NCBI GenBank assembly: GCA_905178155.1
Contig: CAJINV010000010.1
Location: 663,902-727,901, forward strand
Length of the DNA: 64,000 nucleotides
Reading direction: 5' to 3'
Source: Amoebophrya sp. A120
Lineage: Eukaryota > Sar > Dinophyceae > Syndiniales > Amoebophryaceae
The position numbers were made by a program, and so were the translations under genes. This document shows, in pieces, positions 32,713 to 43,689 of the stretch (the stretch's first letter is position 1; each line of letters starts with the position of its first letter). The notes under the pieces were generated by a model. The model was not told the origin of the DNA and did not search any database. It saw only the letters and a program-made list of their open reading frames with translations.

Positions 32713-35700
32713 TCAGACCCCATCCGGAAATAACGCCGGATATTTGTCTTTCCAATCCCGCTGGGGCTCTTCGCTGCCATCAAGCATGCGGTCGTCCGCC
32801 CAGTGGTAGAAACTTTCGCCCAAACCACCCCCCTCGATTCTATCACACGGAAAATAACCAGAAGGGCTAGCGTACCAAATAAATGCCTGGATCGATACAA
32901 TTACAACTGTATCGATACAACAAAACTTGCTCGAAATCGTCGCTCTTGCGACGTCACACTGTTTCTTTTTTCCAACATCTTCACCTTTCATGCGGACATA
33001 ACCAACTCAACAATTCCCGCCTAAATCCTATCTTCACGATCTCCATCCTTGGGACTTCAGAATACAGTACGATAGTAGTACGCGCGGCTGATAGTTTTCG
33101 CGCAGAACAAGGCGACAAGATGACTTTCATGCACAATAAATTTCGAGTACGTTTGTGCACGCCTGATAGATTACAATTACGTCAAGTATTGTACGCTAGC
33201 ACCTTACGAAAAAATTGTTCCAATGCATAGGTCCACTTTTTCGAGAAGATTTTGATCGAGTTGAAGAGGAAATTCGTCCCGATCCCCTGGTCTGGCTCCC
33301 CTTCCTCACTGTCCCACAAAACCTCCCCGAGGTCCGCAAATTTGCTCTCCTGGGTCTTATAGCCGTAGGCAGCGTCCTTCATCAAAGCATTGCAGTTCTC
33401 CCGCCACTTCGTGGCCTTCCAGTGTTCTCTTGCCTCATCTGTAGTGAGATCTGACGGAACCGGGGGATGATCGTTCTCTCGAGGACCCCAGTTGTACGTA
33501 AACCCCGCCCACTCCCCGCAGAACGCCGTATTCAGGACCAGCGTCTGCGTGCGAAACAGTTGCTGCGCGTTGCAGTTTTTGTTTTTATTCACGGGAAACA
33601 CCACGTAGGGGGTCAGGGGTCGGAGTTTTTCGGTCCAAAACCAGCCCTGCTTGGTTTTTTCCTCGGTGAAAACCTCTGGGTCCACGTCGTTTCGGGGTAT
33701 GAAGTAAAACTTCTTCACTTCGTCTTCTTCTAATTGCATTAAATGGATTCCCCCCCGTTGCTTGTTAAATGGCACGCCGTTCGGCACGTCTCGGACGTAC
33801 GCGCCGCAGCCCAGATTGCCGTAGCAGCTGGTCTCCTTCAGGAATATTGTGAGGAAAAATCTCCCCATATCGAAAAGGAATCTGTGATGCTGATTTGTGA
33901 CCACAAATCAGCTTTGTCTTGCGCACAAGGCAAACGGCAGCCATGTGGCGCATGGTACAGTCAGTCTGTCATACGTTTGCGCCTATGTCTGACTTGTTTC
34001 TCATGCTCAGCTGCTAGCCGGACGCGTACTTACCCAAACGGGCTTAGATTATGTCGACAAGATGAAGCTGTTGCTGCAATACAAAGGTCATTTGTTTACA
34101 CAAATACAGCAACACAGGTTGTCTTTTGAGTATGGGGTGGGGGCTTTTCTCACTTTGATAAGAAACGTCGGGAGTTTACACCCTTCCGTCATGTTCCACA
34201 GCGCGTGGTGGTTTGCCTTGCACTCCTCGTTCGCGTCTGTTACTTCTTGAGAAGACGGCTCGGAATCCCCGAGAGTCCCTCCGCGGGAGGGCCACACCTG
34301 GCAGCTGTGGCTGTTGTAGCTGGTGGCGCCGCTGTGGACGGTGGTGATCATTTCTGTGTTGACGAAGCCGTGCAGGTGCTATCAAATGCAAAAGTGTCTG
34401 GGTCTGGAAGATTATGAGACTTGCCATGCATGTTTCGCGTGGCCCAGGATTGTGTGTGATGCATGCCCTACCATCACAGACTTTTAGAACCCTTCCTGAT
34501 GCCTACTCCGCATGACAAACGCCCTCCCCGCGTGGCACAAACTGGACTCCTCTTGCTGGTCATGCAATACAGATCTTTTTAGAGTCCAAAGTTAGCATCA
34601 CAAGTTCCAACCCTCCAGACCCAGACCCAGATCCATTTTTGCATTTGATAGGTGCTCCATCATGTCGAATTCGCCCGATTCCGGCCACCCACTGTGGCCA
34701 AACCCGTCACCCGGCTGAAATCCGGTGTCCCACGCGAGCGGCACGATGCCGCCCTTGTGGGCCGTCCAGTAGGCCGACCAGCTGGCATCGATGGTCGGGA
34801 TCCGCTCCACATCCACCACGAACAGCGAGCCTGCCCCAACCGCGTACTTGGTGTGCATGCGAATCGCGGGGCGATGGTTGTTCCAGTCGTCGTTCGCGTG
34901 CGTAGTGATCTTGCCCTTGTGAAAATCGACACTGACTTGTTTTTTCATCACCGCATTTTCATCCGGATTGTCTCGCAGCGTAATCAGGTCGTCCTTCATC
35001 TCCCACCCTTTCTTGTAGTCCACGGCCCCGCCGGTGGGATCGCCGACTTTGTCCCACGGGACAAAACAGTCCAAAAACGCGTCTAGATCGTCGCCGGGGC
35101 AGCTGAGCGCCAACCGGTAGTTGGTGGAATCCGGATTTTCAAACGGCCAGGTGGTGGTAGAAGTCGTACTAGAGGTTGTGGATGTGGACAAGGTTGAATC
35201 TGCGCCGTTTGAATTTACCATCACGCACTCGAACGGGTACTGCCCGGGGTCGGAAATCCGGTCGGCCAATGGGAAAATTGACGCACGGCTACACACATCC
35301 ACTTCTTCACTGGCAGCAGATGAAACGTCAGCAGCTTGTTGTGCGCCCTTTTTGCAGCAGGCCGCCTCGTACTGAGCATGCGCAGTGCCCGCCGCGGGCG
35401 TTGTCCCCTCGGGGTAGCAGGCCGCGCAGCTCCCCGGGGTGCCGTTGCAGCCGGGGAGGCAGGAGATGGCGGTCGGCGGGAGGGGTGTGGTGTCCGAGGC
35501 AAACAGGTTTTTCGTGAAGGCCTGCGGGTGTTTCTTGTTCAAAACCCAGGCCGGCAAAGCGACGCAAGAGTGGAAAGAAGTCTCGTTTCCACCGTACGCG
35601 AGCACTTCTGCCGGGACGGTCTGCTCGACCGGCAGCCCGGGGATGGTGAGCGCTTGGCACTCGGGGTACTTTTCCGCGTCGGCGTTATCAAAGTGAAAAA

Positions 35701-38100
35701 TGCCCCCACCCCCGAACTAGGGAGCATTTGTATTGCAAACCTTTCCAAATGAAACACTCGCCCTCTTGCATCTATCAGCATCACAGATTTCCGATCGTGA
35801 ATACTAGCAAAAATTTGCATTGCAATAGACGCCAGCAAGAGTGGCCCTTGTCATGCAAGCGATGCGATACACGCCTAGACTCTGCATCCGAAAGATAAGA
35901 TTCATACTTCTTTCATGCATGAGCATGACAAAAAGTTTTCATTTGGAAACTTCGCATCACAAATTTTATGCAATTTCAGGGGTGGGGGGCATTTTTCACT
36001 GTAATATGCGTAGGGAACGGTTTCCGTTTCCCGGTCGTACTTGCAACACGCACTCTTGTAGGACCCGGGCGCCAGGCCCTGTATCAAATGCAAAAATGTC
36101 TGGGTCTGGAGGGATTCGAACTTGTGATGCGCATTTCACAACACGCAGAAATCTGTCATGCGTAGGCAGCAAAAGCCGCCCACTTCCTGTCACCAAAGTG
36201 GGGGATTTGTCATGCGGATTAGGCATTGCGGAACCGTCTCGAAAACTGTGATGCTAAAGCGTGCATGCCAGACCTTCTGTGTCATGCAAAAACACCATGG
36301 CAAAAATCTCCGTTCTTCCAGACCCAGACACTTCTGCATTTGATACCCTGTGGCAGTTCGTCATTTCCATCTTCTCCGACGAGGCACCAGTTCGCACACT
36401 GGCTCCCCGTCCCGGCCAGGCGAAACTGCATCCCACACGGCTCAAAGCAGTCCATCGGTCTGCCTATCCTGAGTAAAAACGTCCCCATAGCAGAGTCAAG
36501 ATGGGGATCTCGCAACACAAATCGAGAAGTTTTGGGAGTCAAGCATGACAAGTTCCTCTCTGTAGTGTAGTGCAGTTTAGCAAGTACAGCCGCAACACAA
36601 ATCCATCTAGTCGTCCTGTTTACAGCATTACAAAGTTCAAAACACGATGGGAAATGCCTCTTATGGGGATGCGCATTACAAATCTTCCTGTAACTGCAAG
36701 TCTGCATGACAACTCTGGGGTGGGGACGTTTTTACACAGGATACTGCCGGTAGTTGGTTCTTCCGGACACCCACCTTGGGCCTCGCTGACGCAACGGCAT
36801 CAAAAGGAAACATCCCCCCTCCCCATATTGCAACGGAAATTTCTGCTGCTGGATTTGTGTACACAAATCGGCTTTGTCTTGCAGTATAGGACTGCAGGCA
36901 GATACAAAGCCTAGACGGGGCTGGCCAGAGGTGGGCGCTCAGCATGGCAGACGTCTACCCTGTTGGCGCAGCAGCATTACAAATCGCCTGCGTAAAGCGG
37001 CGAAAGCTCTGGCTTTGCTCTCTTGCAACACAGACCTCATTTGTGACCACAAATCAGCATCACAAATTTTCAAAAGGATGCCTTTTCGATATGGGGAGGG
37101 GAGATTTTTCCTTTTGATAAACGGACGTCGATGGTCCACTCCAGCGCAAGGGCGGGCGGTTGCAGTGGAGATGATGTAGTTGCCGCCTCCGTTGAAGATG
37201 TCGTGGCGTCGTCCTCATCTTCTGCCGTGGTTGTAGACGTCGTGGTAGTCGTAATTCCAATTTCCTCAGAAGTCGTCGCTTCTTCTTCATCTCCCCCGCA
37301 GCCGACACAGTTTTCGCACGCGCCCTGCACCGGCACCTGATTGGAGGCAGTGAGGACACCGCTGAGCGGCGTCAAGCTCGTGCTCGGGGCGTCAAGCTCC
37401 GAGGAGGAACTGAGCGAAGAAGGTGGGGGCGGCTGCACAGGAGGAGAACCCTCTTGGTTCTCGACGAGAGCGCGAGGTGGAGACTGCGTCGTTCTAATAT
37501 CCTTGCTCGCCATATTAATAACGTTCAAAGAAGTAAAAGAACTACTAGAGCTAGACCTAGTATCTGAAGCATTTTTATCAGACGACAAGGTGGATGTTGC
37601 AGGAGCACGGAGAATGTGTATCAAATGTAAAAATGTCTGGGTCTGGAAGAGTGCATGTTTGTCATGCTTGTCTGGCATGACTCTTAAATCTGTCATGCAC
37701 GTTACCCAAGAGCTCCATTTTTCTGTGATGCAGAAACGCAGTTTGTCATGCAGAATAGGCAACACCTAGAAGCTCAGAAACTTGTCATGCTGAGCCAGCA
37801 TTTGTGGCCTCATCATGAAACGCCACCCAGCATCACAAGTTTCCAGACCCAGACAATTTTACATTTGATAATGCGCCTCTTCGCACGATTGTAGTGCTTC
37901 TTGGCTGCTGTTGATGTAGTTTTCATCGAAACCAGCCTGCTGCGCTTTTTCTGTTGCTGTGGTCCTCGTGTACCACTTTTTTCCCTCACGGAGAGGCCAG
38001 CGACGGGGCGCGCTGCGAAAATAAGGCTAACGTGTAAGAACACCACCTCCATGATCATGGCCGAAGTGGTGAGGACGCGTCGAAGACCGCTGAACTTCAT
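32713..38100 (-). CDS. GH16-like secreted beta-glucanase with Cys-rich N-terminal modules (copy 2)
   Basis: Nine exons (37871-38100, 37120-37618, 36744-36797, 36346-36464, 36007-36081, 34651-35685, 34161-34379, 33230-33844, 32713-32840) join in a single frame. A signal peptide (MEVVFLHVSLIFAARPVAG, after MKFSGLRRVLTTSAMI) is followed by Ser/Thr/Pro-rich linkers and Cys clusters: CENCVGCGG, CVSEAQGGCPEEP, CFEPCGMQF..CANWCL, SACCKY and SCLPGCNGTPGSCAACYPEG. The catalytic region runs from LALSCPGDDLDAFLDCFVPWD to WPESGEFDMMEHL-HG, with the same E-F-D-M-M-E triad as copy 1, then YLKE-like TFLKETSCYGNLGCG and FNKQRGGIHLMQLEEDE. The end reads SIKIFSKKWT-EGGGLGESFYHWADDRMLDG. Eight elements interrupt it, one immediately after the catalytic motif. 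Confidence 0.8.
32841..33229. mobile_element. Intronic element, diverged family M (copy M2)
   Basis: 389 bp, starts tatcacacggaaaataacc like the end of M1, ends caatgcata. Flanks gattc and ggtcc are poorly matched. Removal gives FSKKWTEGGGLGESFYHWADD, agreeing with the other GH16 copies. Contains an inner inverted pair (gtatcgatac spaced by 13 bp). Confidence 0.6.
33845..34160. mobile_element. Intronic element, family D (copy D3)
   Basis: Ends tattgtgaggaaaaatctcc and gtgggggcttttctcactttgata. Flanks aggaa and agaaa match at four of five. Removal joins CKLPTF to LKETSCYG in frame. Confidence 0.8.
34380..34650. mobile_element. Intronic element, family A (copy A9)
   Basis: Perfect flanks ggtgc and perfect 13-base ends (tatcaaatgcaaa and its complement). 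Inserted directly behind the catalytic EFDMMEHL motif of GH16 copy 2; removal gives EHLHGFVNTEMITT. Confidence 0.92.
35686..36006. mobile_element. Intronic element, family E (copy E2)
   Basis: Ends gtgaaaaatgcccccaccc and gggcatttttcactgtaata. Flanks ggcgt and tgcgt. Removal joins TETVPYA to DAEKYPECQ. Confidence 0.88.
36082..36345. mobile_element. Intronic element, family A (copy A10)
   Basis: Perfect flanks ccctg, ends tatcaaatgcaaaaatgtc and gacacttctgcatttgata. Removal joins GNDELPQG to LAPGSYKSACC. Confidence 0.9.
36465..36743. mobile_element. Intronic element, family C (copy C4)
   Basis: Perfect flanks ctgcc, ends tatcctgagtaaaaacgtcc and ggggacgtttttacacagga. The interior is close to the reverse complement of C3's interior, so family C inserts in both orientations. 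Confidence 0.9.
36798..37119. mobile_element. Intronic element, family D (copy D4)
   Basis: Perfect flanks aacgg. Left end catcaaaaggaaacatcccc, right end gggagatttttccttttgata. The exon between it and C4 is only 54 bp (CVSEAQGGCPEEPTTG). Confidence 0.88.
37619..37870. mobile_element. Intronic element, family A (copy A11)
   Basis: Ends tatcaaatgtaaaaatgtc and gacaattttacatttgata. Flanks atgtg and atgcg. Separates the signal-peptide exon of GH16 copy 2 from the rest. Confidence 0.88.
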
Positions 38101-38948
38101 CGTAGTGACTTTATCGCTGACGAGTCAGTCTAATGATCATCAAAACTAGATTGTATGCGAACGATCTTATCGGTGCTGTGCCATCGCCATGACCATGACC
38201 ATGTATGTGTGGGAGGAAAAATAAGGGCTCCTGCCTGGGGTAAGTAAGTAACCGTGTTTAATATCTTCTATTGCCGTACCAAGAATGTGGTGCTTTTCAA
38301 TTCTGTCTTGCGGAGTTGTGCAAACAGCAGACGATAGACGACAGGGTTCTTTTTGCGTTCTGTTTGACGAGGGCACGACTTGTTTTCGTGTTTTGAGTAG
38401 AAACAGACGGACGACAAGAGACGACAGGGTGGACGAAGTGTACGACGAACGGAGACGGACGGACGGACGGACGGACGCAGTCAGTGCATCAGCTGCGTCC
38501 CGAAGTTCTTGTGCACTGTATTTTTTCGATTTGGAATGAGGGCAACACTGATCATAAACGCGAACTCTGTGTAAACACACGACCACACAGACGTAGTAGA
38601 CGCAACAAAGCTGTGCCCGGCGTCCGCGTCCACAAAGGAGCAAACGTATGAAAGATGATGGAATCCTCAGGCCGCGGAGGAGAGTTATTTTTGAGTGGAG
38701 GTTTAACCTTGCATGGCTGCAGGAAAAGGTTGTGAAAAGAACAAGAAGCTATGCAAAAGAATAAAAACTCGGTTTCTAAAAACAAAAGTCTAGTAATGGA
38801 AGTTTGAGATGTTGATAACAGTGTTTTATTTGTGTCGACGTCGTGTAATGTAATGTCGCGCAAATTTTTGGACATTTGCTACAGATGCACAAAACGAAAA
38901 TTTAGAAGACGATAATCGCAACAGCGTCGAAAGCAGTACATTACGTGC
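38101..38948. other. Intergenic with GACG microsatellite
   Basis: Holds a (GACG)n-type run at about 38455-38478 and a polypurine-rich stretch around 38380-38480. No gene supported. Confidence 0.45.
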
Positions 38949-41201
38949 TTATGCCTCCTCGACGACCTCGTCCCCGTTGAGCATGCGATCTTCGTCCCAG
39001 TCAAAGTAGCCGACGCCCTTCCCACCTCTCGAGAAGACTTTCACCGAATTGAAGACAAAATTGGTTCCGAAGGTCTCGTCGGGCAGCAGTTTGACCGTGT
39101 TCCCGACCCAGTCGGGGTAGATGCTGTCCGCCCCCCGCACCCCGTAGCCCGGACTTGCCACCAAGCTGTTGCAAGCGTCGTGGCCCTGATCGTGAGCATT
39201 ACCGTTGGGCTTGAAGTCTTTCCCGGCCCAGTCCCCGCAGAACGTGTTGTTGATGATCAGGGTTTGGGTGCGGAACAACCTGGCGGACGGACAGTTCCCA
39301 TCTTTGTCGGTGGGGAACACGGCGTAGGGCGTGGACTCCGCCAGCTTTCTTTCCCAAAACTCCGGCTTCTTGGTTTCCGCGTCGGCGAACGTGCTCCCGG
39401 CGGCCTCCACCTCCGCGCGCGGGATCCAGTAGAACCGGGTCTCGTCTTCTTCCAACTGCATGATGTGAATCCCCCCGCGCTGCTCGTTGAATTTGACGCC
39501 GTTCGGGACGCCTTTCACCTTCACGCCGCAGCCCAGGGAACCCTCGCAATTTCGCTCCTTCAGGTACAACGACAGGTCGGGCAGCTGGGCCGAGCATTCC
39601 GCCTGCTCAAACGCGTGTATGTTGTTTGCGTAGTCCGCCTCGCATGTTTCGTACAAACCGTCATCGCTGAGGTTAAGGTTTATTTCCCCGTAGTTTTCTA
39701 CAGCTTCTTGACTCGGTTCTGCGTTCAACACGTTGGTCATCGTGCGAAAAACGTTGCAGTTCCCGTTGCAGGGCTGCGGAGCAACTGCGCCGCACATGTA
39801 ATTCCCGTACTCGGTATGCAGGGTGGTGATCATCTCCTGATTACCCCAGCCGTGCAGGTGCTCCATCAGGTCGAATTCGCCCGACTCCGGCCAGTGCGCG
39901 TGGCCCAGCCCGTCCTCAGGCCTGTAGCCGTTGGGCACATATGCGATCCCGCCCTTGTGCGCGGTCCAGTAGGCCGGCCACGACCCGTCGATGGCGCGCA
40001 TCCGCTCCACGTCCACGACGAAAATCGCCCCGTGGGTGAAGCCGTACTTGGTGTGCATCCGGATGGCGGGCCGCTTGCCCCAAAGCTCATTTGGAAGCTG
40101 ACCGGTCTGAAAATTCAGGCTGATCTGGTTTTTCTCCGGCAAGTGGGTGATCAATTCCTCCTTTTTCTCCATACCCTTGGCGTACCGCACGTGCCCGTTG
40201 CTCTCTGCCCGGCGGCCCGCGTAGGCGGGGGCGTAGTACGCCACGTAAACTGCATCGCGGGTCTCAAAGCCCACCGCCCTGGGCATGATATGTGTGCGGC
40301 CGACGAGTTCGTCTCTTGGGAGGCACCGCACCTCCTCGAAAAGACTGCCCTGAAAGACCAACGCTGCACCAATCCCACTCACCAACGCGTGGTCATGTCT
40401 TATGTGGATTGATTCAGCCTTTTCTGCTGCTGTTTTTTCCGCCAGAGAAGATTCGTCAGCAAACTCTTCATCACAATTTTCGCCCGCATCTTCACCCGCT
40501 GTTTCACAAATCACCTCTTCCTCCGCTTCTTCCTGTTCCTTCTCTATTGCTGCCAACGCCGACATGTTTGCCTCCGTGATCGCGACGACCTGTGACAGCG
40601 GGTGTTTTCGGAAGATCCACGAGTAGGCGTCGCCCAACTGCGCCCCGCTGATATTTTGGGTCGCGAAACAGATCGGGTTTCCCCACTTGCTTCCCCGCAG
40701 TAGTTGTGGCTCCGGGCTGTCTCCTACCTCTTTGTTGAAGACGTTGTAGTTGCATGGCTGCTGAGATGTGTCCCCTGGCTGTGGGTTGAAGCGGCTATAG
40801 TCGCAGTACCTCCTTGGGCCGATGAACGGAAACTTGCTGCTCGGCTTCTGCTTGTTTGCTGAGGCTTCTCCCGTCGAGGACGAAAGCGAAGACGAAGATG
40901 ATGACGATGCGACACTAGCAGAGAGCGTCGCACGCCCGTCGTTGTTCTTGTGTCTTTTCGCACTCACAGCAAGTCCGTCTGTTGCTCCGACAGGTCGTTT
41001 TACTCCAGCTGTCTCGTCCTGGTTCGCATTTGCGCTTCTTGCTGCCTCCTGCTGCCGTAATCTCGCGGCGTCGCTGCGAAGAAAGAAAACCCGCTTCGGT
41101 GCTTTCCCCGTAATCTCCCCTCCTGCGACCGCTTGGTCACGCTGGCGCTTCACGGCGACAGTAGTGGAAGTAAGAAGCACCTCCCAGAAGATCAGCAGCA
41201 C
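38949..41201 (-). CDS. GH16-like beta-glucanase, intronless, with replaced N-terminus (copy 3)
   Basis: A single open frame of 750 residues, the only GH16 copy without intronic elements. Residues 1-18 (MLLIFWEVLLTSTTVAVK) could be a short signal peptide. Residues 19-333 have no equivalent in copies 1 and 2: a Ser-rich linker, RRYCDYSRFNPQPGD, GSKWGNPICFATQN, an acidic coiled segment and HDHALVSGIGAALVFQG. From NGHVRYAKGMEKKEEL onward it aligns throughout with the other copies: GSWPAYWTAHKGG, WPESGEFDLMEHLHGWG with all three acidic residues kept, YLKERNCEGSLGCG, FNEQRGGIHIMQLEEDE and FDWDEDRMLNGDE. It lacks the LxCPGxxxxxFLxCFVxW segment that starts the domain in its relatives, and that segment lies upstream at 41.6 kb. 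This is a chimeric gene or a coding frame that continues through an insertion. Confidence 0.8.
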   Translation of the reverse strand: MLLIFWEVLLTSTTVAVKRQRDQAVAGGEITGKAPKRVFFLRSDAARLRQQEAARSANANQDETAGVKRPVGATDGLAVSAKRHKNNDGRATLSASVASSSSSSSLSSSTGEASANKQKPSSKFPFIGPRRYCDYSRFNPQPGDTSQQPCNYNVFNKEVGDSPEPQLLRGSKWGNPICFATQNISGAQLGDAYSWIFRKHPLSQVVAITEANMSALAAIEKEQEEAEEEVICETAGEDAGENCDEEFADESSLAEKTAAEKAESIHIRHDHALVSGIGAALVFQGSLFEEVRCLPRDELVGRTHIMPRAVGFETRDAVYVAYYAPAYAGRRAESNGHVRYAKGMEKKEELITHLPEKNQISLNFQTGQLPNELWGKRPAIRMHTKYGFTHGAIFVVDVERMRAIDGSWPAYWTAHKGGIAYVPNGYRPEDGLGHAHWPESGEFDLMEHLHGWGNQEMITTLHTEYGNYMCGAVAPQPCNGNCNVFRTMTNVLNAEPSQEAVENYGEINLNLSDDGLYETCEADYANNIHAFEQAECSAQLPDLSLYLKERNCEGSLGCGVKVKGVPNGVKFNEQRGGIHIMQLEEDETRFYWIPRAEVEAAGSTFADAETKKPEFWERKLAESTPYAVFPTDKDGNCPSARLFRTQTLIINNTFCGDWAGKDFKPNGNAHDQGHDACNSLVASPGYGVRGADSIYPDWVGNTVKLLPDETFGTNFVFNSVKVFSRGGKGVGYFDWDEDRMLNGDEVVEEA

Positions 41202-41599
41202 GACGAAAGTAACGACGGACGGGCAGTTGCAAAGACGGTAAAAGCAACGACGAGGAAGAACGACTGCACTGACAACGACGTCCGGAGCCCCGTCAAGCGG
41301 AGGGAAGAAGTTCGGCTTTCTGGTTTTCTCTCGAAACGGTGAGCCACTCGTGGGAACCCTTTAGACACCGGCACAGCAAAAACGCAAACAACGCACGAAT
41401 GAAAGCGTACAAGCCGTTCTGGACGAAGAAGACAAGATGAACGTGGCCGCGTCGCTCGCTCGCTCGCCGGTCATGAATCTCACTCTACGCAAACACAGAT
41501 CAAGGTCAATACACAAATAAAGTAAAATCACGCAAAACCCAACCCAACCCAACCCCCTTTTTCTCCATACCCTTGGCGTACCGCACGTGCCCGTTGCTC
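40160..41599. repeat. 44-bp perfect direct repeat bounding a 1.35 kb segment
   Basis: The 44 bases at 40160-40203 recur exactly at 41556-41599. Both encode NGHVRYAKGMEKK on the minus strand. Outside the repeat the right copy continues in frame toward the missing GH16 N-terminal segment, and the left copy continues toward the GH16 catalytic part. The 1352 bp between them hold the novel N-terminus of GH16 copy 3. A (CCCAA)3 run touches the right copy at 41538-41555. Confidence 0.9.
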
Positions 41600-42521
41600 G
41601 GATCCGCGGGCTTGTTCCAAAACACGAAACAGCCCAAAAACTCGTCCACACTGGTTCCCGGACAGTCCAGGGCCAATATCCTGTGCAAAAGTATCGCACT
41701 CGTAGTAATTGCACTCATGCATTACAAATCTCGTTCCCAACGCAAATCAGCATGACAAATTCCATTTGTCATGCTGAGCGAATTTGTGTTGCAATTACTA
41801 CTAGTACGATATTACTTTTGCAGCTCATAGCCAACTGCAGGGGTTTATTCCCAGTTGGCTCGGCCGACGATGCGTTTGCGTTGTCCTCCGCGTTGTCCTC
41901 CTCTTCCGTCCATACGAGGGCCCACTTGGCTTGCTGCTGCTCGGTGGTTTGTTTCTTGATGACCTCCATCTTGAGGCGGAGACGCATCTGCAGGACCGTG
42001 GATTCATCTTCAGCTGACGGAAGAAGAACTTCATCTATTTTCCTATGTTCCAGAATTTCACTCTCTGATGTGCTCTCCTGCTGCTGCTGTTGCGCTCGAA
42101 GGATCATTTTCGACGTCGTCGTCGATTTCTGCCCGTAGTTTATTTTCATCGTATGCGTGCTGGTCGACTTCTTCGCTCCTAAGGTCAACCCCATGGCCAC
42201 GCCGAGGAGCACAACCCCCGCAGAAGTGCCGCTACTCGTCGACCACGACCCGAGTACCAGAGCGGACGCGAAGACAAAAAACAAGAGTTTGGCAAGCGGT
42301 GGAGCTGCTGCTGCTACTGATTCTTGTTTGCAGCAAGCGGTCCACGGGAGGACGTCTTTGGCCGGGAGATTTAGTAACATCTCCTGGGTAGAAGTTCTTG
42401 CGGTCCGTTTATTTTTCCCACTTCCGGAAGTCGAGAAACTTTGCTTCGAGCGGAGCATCTCTTTTGGTCGGATCAGATGGGGAAAAGCAAAATGTGGGGC
42501 GTGCAGCTTTCGACAGATCAA
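41556..42521 (-). pseudogene. Detached 5' part of a GH16-like gene
   Basis: Exons 41830-42521 and 41556-41676, joined across element B5, encode a leader (MICRKLHAPHFAFPHL...), a hydrophobic segment (LAKLLFFVFASALVLGSW), Gln/Ser-rich linkers and then NKPLQLALDCPGTSVDEFLG, FWNKPADPSNGHVRYAKGMEKK. This is precisely the part missing from GH16 copy 3. After MEKK the frame runs into GGG TTG repeats and stops within about 25 codons. Either it is a broken gene, or it is the true 5' end of copy 3, with 40204-41599 removed by splicing; the sequence alone does not decide. Confidence 0.6.
41677..41829. mobile_element. Intronic element, family B (copy B5)
   Basis: Perfect flanks gccaa. Ends tatcctgtgcaaaagtatcg and atattacttttgcagctcata. 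Opposite orientation to B1. Removal joins NKPLQLA to LDCPGTS. Confidence 0.88.
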
Positions 42522-43499
42522 TTGATGTCGTCGTGGTACTTATTTTTATCTGCACAACAAACGGTGCTGGTGTGGAAAATTGGTATTTACCCGTCGCACC
42601 GTAGGGGGAGACCAAACTACCCCTCACAGAATTCTCGTCCTGGTTGGTGGTATAGTAATTGATGTCATGTAATTGTAAATGTAATTCTAAAAATTACTTC
42701 TGTACCTCTAGTTGTCCGACGTACTATCCGCACTAGTTGTACGACACTTATTCCTGCAAAAAGACGAGAAGCAAAATAAATAAACAAACGGGCATGATTA
42801 CCCTAGAACTACTGCGGACTCAATTACGCACTGTCAACTGAGTTGTAACACGACGGGGGCGAAGAAGGAGTGACGCACGACACTTAGACGATAGCGTGGT
42901 GACACACTTGGACGATAAGGAAACAAGCTATGAAAGTTTAATACTATTCCTCTTGCACGTAGTACTTACATTTTACAACAGTTCAGGAGAACTACGAGAG
43001 CGAAAAAACTAGACGGCGACGGGATGTGAACGAATGATTTATTTCACGTCGAAAAACAGACCGCGGACGACGACGAGACTCCTTCTTGTCCCTATAATAC
43101 CGTATTCGGACGACGGACAAGTAGAACAGTGAACAAAACACACACGAGGAAACACCCGAACACATCGTGCGAAAGTGAAGTCGCAGATCAGCAGCACCAG
43201 CATCAGCATGGTCATATGCATATTAGGGGTGGTCACTGAGGTAGAAAAAAAACGCATACTTACTTACTAGACGTACACACTGGGGGCTTCTGAACGAAAG
43301 TTTCTGCAATGGAACTTCAAATTTGTATGCCAGTACTTCGTTTGAATGATGCTATGCAAATACTTATCCGCCTCACTCTAAGAATAAAAGACGCAAAAGT
43401 GATAAACAAAATGAAGTCGACGGGTCACGCCGGGGGAGCGAATTTTCTCGCGAAGGAACGACTCTAGCGAAGGGGATGGAATGCAAGTAAACCTCCACG
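42522..43499. other. Intergenic, AT-rich
   Basis: Upstream of the GH16 fragment. I see a purine-rich stretch with several acgacga runs and no supported gene. Confidence 0.4.
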
Positions 43500-43559
43500 G
43501 GTAGATCTATCTATCTATCGTGCGATGGGACTTGACTTGAAGATGGTACGCCCGGCCGC

Positions 43560-43625
43560 GCAAGTTCCGCACTTCTGATGGTGCAGCACAAGCACTGCCG
43601 CCAGTTCCGCACTTCTGATGGTGCG
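43560..43625. repeat. Short tandem repeat next to candidate RNA
   Basis: The block ttccgcacttctgatggtgc occurs twice, about 43563 and 43604, separated by gcaagcact-type sequence. Confidence 0.6.
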
Positions 43626-43689
43626 CGTCTGGTGTAGCCGCACAGTGCAGCAAGGACTTATGTTCTTAATTCTTATACTCCTAACGGTG

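Noticed and set aside
39180-40412. 410-codon plus-strand frame
   Set aside because: It is antisense to the GH16 copy 3 coding region; the minus-strand frame carries the family motifs and is longer.
41535-41560. Telomere-like repeat
   Set aside because: Only three CCCAA units, and not the TTTAGGG type expected in alveolates of this group.
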